Assembly (NCBI GenBank): GCA_947306605.1
Contig: CAMZHB010000072.1
Location: 1-7,690, forward strand
Direction of reading: 5' to 3'
Length of the DNA: 7,690 nt
Source of the DNA: an uncultured Prevotellaceae bacterium
Lineage (GTDB): Bacteria; Bacteroidota; Bacteroidia; Bacteroidales; Bacteroidaceae
The position numbers were made by a program, and so were the translations under genes. How positions within the stretch are numbered: position 1 is the first letter of the stretch; every line of letters starts with the position of its first letter. The notes under the pieces are model-generated. The model did no database searches and was not told the DNA's origin. It was given only the letters and a program-made list of their open reading frames with translations. Positions 5,759 to 7,690 of the stretch are shown here, one piece after another.

Positions 5759-6961
5759 ATGACAAAGAAGAAAGTTGTGGTCGCTTATAGCGGCGGTTTG
5801 GATACCAGTTATACCGTGATGTATCTGGCAAAAGAGAAAGGCTACGAAGTCTATGCGGCTTGCGCTAATACGGGTGGCTTTTCAGCAGAACAGCTGAAGA
5901 AGAATGAAGAAAACGCATATAAGTTGGGAGCTAAAGCTTACGTGACGCTTGACGTGACTCAGGAGTATTACGAAAAGAGCCTGAAGTACATGATATTCGG
6001 TAATGTCATGCGTAATAACTGCTATCCCATCTCCGTGTCTTCAGAACGTATTTTCCAAGCCATAGCCATTGCGCGCTATGCCAAAGAAATCGGGGCCGAT
6101 GCCATAGCTCACGGTTCCACAGGTGCGGGTAACGATCAGATTAGGTTTGACATGACATTTCTGGTAATGGCTCCCGGTGTCGACATCATCACGTTGACGC
6201 GTGACAAGGCGCTCAGCCGTAAGGAGGAAGTCGATTATTTGAACGCCAATGGTTTTGATGCTGATTTTGCAAAACTGAAATACTCGTACAATGTAGGCAT
6301 ATGGGGCACCAGTATCTGCGGCGGAGAATTGCTTGACTCCGCTCAAGGGCTTCCGGAAGAGGCTTACCTGAAACATGTAACCCGACAAGACGAGTCGTTG
6401 TTAAAGATAACTTTTGAGAAAGGTGAGATAGTGGCTGTCAATGATGAGCATTACAGCGACAAAGTGGCTGCCATTCAGAAAATAGAAGAAATTGGTGCCG
6501 CCTATGGTATAGGTCGTGACTGCAATGTTGGCGACACTATAATAGGAATCAAAGGTCGCGTGGGCTTCGAGGCGGCTGCTCCGAAACTAATCATAGAGGC
6601 GCACCGTTTACTCGAAAAGAGTACGCTCAGTAAATGGCAACAGTATTGGAAAGACCAAGTTGCGCAGTGGTATGGCATGTTTCTTCACGAGAGTCAATAT
6701 CTTGAGCCCGTCATGCCCGATATTGAGGCCATGTTAACCAGTAGTCAGCGCCACGTTAACGGAACTGCCATCTTGAAACTGCGTCCTCTGGGCTTCGAAA
6801 CCGTAGGTGTGGACAGCCAAGACGACCTTCTTAAATCCAAACTGGGAGAATATGGCGAGATGCAGCATGGTTGGACTTCCGAAGAGGCAAAAGGCTTCAT
6901 CAAAGTACTGAGTACACCGCTGCGTGTTTATTATGGTATTCACAAAGACGAAAAAAGATAA
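5759..6961 (+). CDS. argG: Argininosuccinate synthase
   Basis: ArgG joins citrulline and aspartate using ATP, forming argininosuccinate in the penultimate step of arginine synthesis. The 400-residue protein begins with the N-type ATP pyrophosphatase loop AYSGGLDTSY (9-18). It has HGSTGAGNDQIRFD (118-131), corresponding to the GATGKGNDQVRFE signature with Ala in place of the Lys, then NVGIWGTSICGGELLD (178-193) and KGRVGFEAAAPKLIIEAHRLLE (265-286). The C-terminal part (GFETVGVDSQDD, then HGWTSEEAKGFIKV) is diverged from the E. coli and human enzymes and resembles what I remember of Bacteroidetes ArgG proteins. Length is normal. The ATG follows an AT-rich 50-bp gap without a Shine-Dalgarno sequence, and the pspC-like gene starts 5 bp after its stop, so co-transcription is likely. 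Confidence 0.95.
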   Translation: MTKKKVVVAYSGGLDTSYTVMYLAKEKGYEVYAACANTGGFSAEQLKKNEENAYKLGAKAYVTLDVTQEYYEKSLKYMIFGNVMRNNCYPISVSSERIFQAIAIARYAKEIGADAIAHGSTGAGNDQIRFDMTFLVMAPGVDIITLTRDKALSRKEEVDYLNANGFDADFAKLKYSYNVGIWGTSICGGELLDSAQGLPEEAYLKHVTRQDESLLKITFEKGEIVAVNDEHYSDKVAAIQKIEEIGAAYGIGRDCNVGDTIIGIKGRVGFEAAAPKLIIEAHRLLEKSTLSKWQQYWKDQVAQWYGMFLHESQYLEPVMPDIEAMLTSSQRHVNGTAILKLRPLGFETVGVDSQDDLLKSKLGEYGEMQHGWTSEEAKGFIKVLSTPLRVYYGIHKDEKR

Positions 6962-6966
6962 AACTG

Positions 6967-7152
6967 ATGGACAAAAAATTTTATTTATCATCAACTGATT
7001 GTATGGTTGGTGGCGTATGCGGAGGATTAGCTGAATATTTCGGAATAGATTCTCTGATTGTGCGCATCATATTCGTGGTATTGGTCTTCGGATTCTGCAC
7101 AGGCATCTTGGCATATTTGCTGTTGTGGATTCTTGCGCCCAGACGCATCTAA
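6967..7152 (+). CDS. Small PspC-domain membrane protein
   Basis: This 61-residue protein consists of a single PspC domain: VGGVCGGLAEYFGIDSLIVRIIF (14-36), followed by a hydrophobic segment (about 31-56) ending in YLLLWILAPRR. The GVCGGLAEYFGID and AYLLLWILAPR segments are the family signature. PspC proteins are inner-membrane components linked to envelope stress in Proteobacteria; the role of solitary PspC domains in Bacteroidetes is unclear. The ATG at 6967 is chosen because the domain starts immediately after it and it lies 5 bp past the argG stop. A longer frame opening at 6871 would only add argG-overlapping sequence unrelated to the family. It stands between argG and argC, with 10 bp to argC, so it is probably translated from the arginine operon mRNA. 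No biochemical link to arginine is evident. Confidence 0.88.
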   Translation: MDKKFYLSSTDCMVGGVCGGLAEYFGIDSLIVRIIFVVLVFGFCTGILAYLLLWILAPRRI

Positions 7153-7162
7153 CGACGTGCCC

Positions 7163-7690
7163 ATGATTAGGATTGGTATTATTGGTGGCGCCGGTTATGC
7201 CGCAGGTGAACTGATACGTGTTCTTTTGTGTCATCCCGAAGCCGATATCCGTTTCGTCAACAGCACAAGTAATGCCGGCAATCTCCTTAGTGACGTGCAC
7301 GAAGGCATATATGGCGAGACCGATTTGCGGTTTACCGACGCGCTACCCTTTGATGAGGTCGACGTGGTCTTCTTTTGCTTTGGCCATGGCAAGAGTACGC
7401 AGTTCCTGAACGAACATTGCGTGCCCTCACACGTACGTATCATTGATTTTGCCCAAGATTTTCGATTGACAAGTCCCGGCAACGATTACGTATATGGCTT
7501 GCCTGAGCTGTCAAGTTCCGCTATCCGTGTGGCACATCACGTTGCCAATCCCGGATGTTTCGCCACGTGTATCCAATTGGCCCTTTTGCCCCTCGCTGCT
7601 GCGGGCATGCTCAAGGGCAACATCATGGTGAATGCTATTACAGGCAGCACAGGCGCTGGCGTGAAGCCTACAGAAAAAACGCACTTCAGT
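7163..7690 (+). CDS. argC: N-acetyl(acyl)-gamma-glutamyl-phosphate reductase, N-terminal part (3' truncated)
   Basis: ArgC reduces the N-acylglutamyl phosphate to its semialdehyde with NADPH. The frame from ATG 7163 stays open to the window edge, giving 176 residues, about 55% of the usual ~320. Visible are the nucleotide-binding IGIIGGAGYAAGELIRVL (4-21), the FCFGHGKS segment (71-78), IIDFAQDFRL (93-102), YGLPEL (111-116), and the catalytic VANPGCFATCIQLAL (127-141) with Cys132, followed by TGSTGAG (160-166). Phe replaces the Tyr commonly seen in PGCYPT. It begins 10 bp after the PspC gene and lacks a Shine-Dalgarno sequence. In Bacteroidetes the acyl group may be succinyl rather than acetyl; this cannot be judged from the fragment. 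Confidence 0.93.
   Translation, partial: MIRIGIIGGAGYAAGELIRVLLCHPEADIRFVNSTSNAGNLLSDVHEGIYGETDLRFTDALPFDEVDVVFFCFGHGKSTQFLNEHCVPSHVRIIDFAQDFRLTSPGNDYVYGLPELSSSAIRVAHHVANPGCFATCIQLALLPLAAAGMLKGNIMVNAITGSTGAGVKPTEKTHFS

Noticed and set aside
6871..7152. Longer 93-residue version of the PspC protein
   Set aside because: The first 32 residues come from a frame overlapping argG and do not resemble the PspC family; ATG 6967 gives the exact domain.

Overview
The window looks like a piece of a Bacteroidales chromosome, most likely a gut Prevotella/Bacteroides relative. The evidence is: Bacteroidetes-type promoter elements (TAATTTTG at two places), no clear Shine-Dalgarno sequences before the genes, a lipoprotein-type exported mutarotase, a dockerin-bearing surface-type protein, and the gene order argR - GNAT acyltransferase - argG - (pspC) - argC. 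The genus is an inference and was not tested by any search. All recognised genes are on the + strand.

Positions 1-1747 hold the 3' part of a large secreted or surface-type protein. It has two related repeat modules separated by an Ig-like segment and ends in a two-repeat dockerin. The gene is cut by the left window edge. The 283-bp gap that follows contains a GC-rich palindrome that can act as a terminator, fused to a short tandem array of one of its arms, and then a good Bacteroides-type promoter. Positions 2031-3179 encode a lipoprotein galM (aldose 1-epimerase). After a 98-bp gap that contains a long imperfect hairpin comes mnmA (tRNA 2-thiouridylase, 3278-4381).

The right-hand part, from about 4382, is an arginine biosynthesis cluster. 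It has a regulatory region with a candidate ARG box overlapping a -7 box, then argR, a Cys-rich GNAT acyltransferase, argG, a tiny PspC-domain membrane protein and the 5' part of argC, cut by the right window edge. Gaps inside this cluster are about 20, 50, 5 and 10 bp, so it is probably one transcript. ArgR would sense arginine and repress the operon. The GNAT protein is the best candidate for the first step (N-acylation of glutamate), ArgC performs the third step of the acylated branch, and ArgG performs the condensation of citrulline with aspartate.

I see no mobile element, CRISPR array, tRNA or rRNA. There is no clearly new multi-gene system. The items most worth a second look are the palindrome/tandem array after the dockerin gene, the operator layout in front of argR, the Cys-rich acyltransferase, and the PspC gene inserted in the arginine operon.
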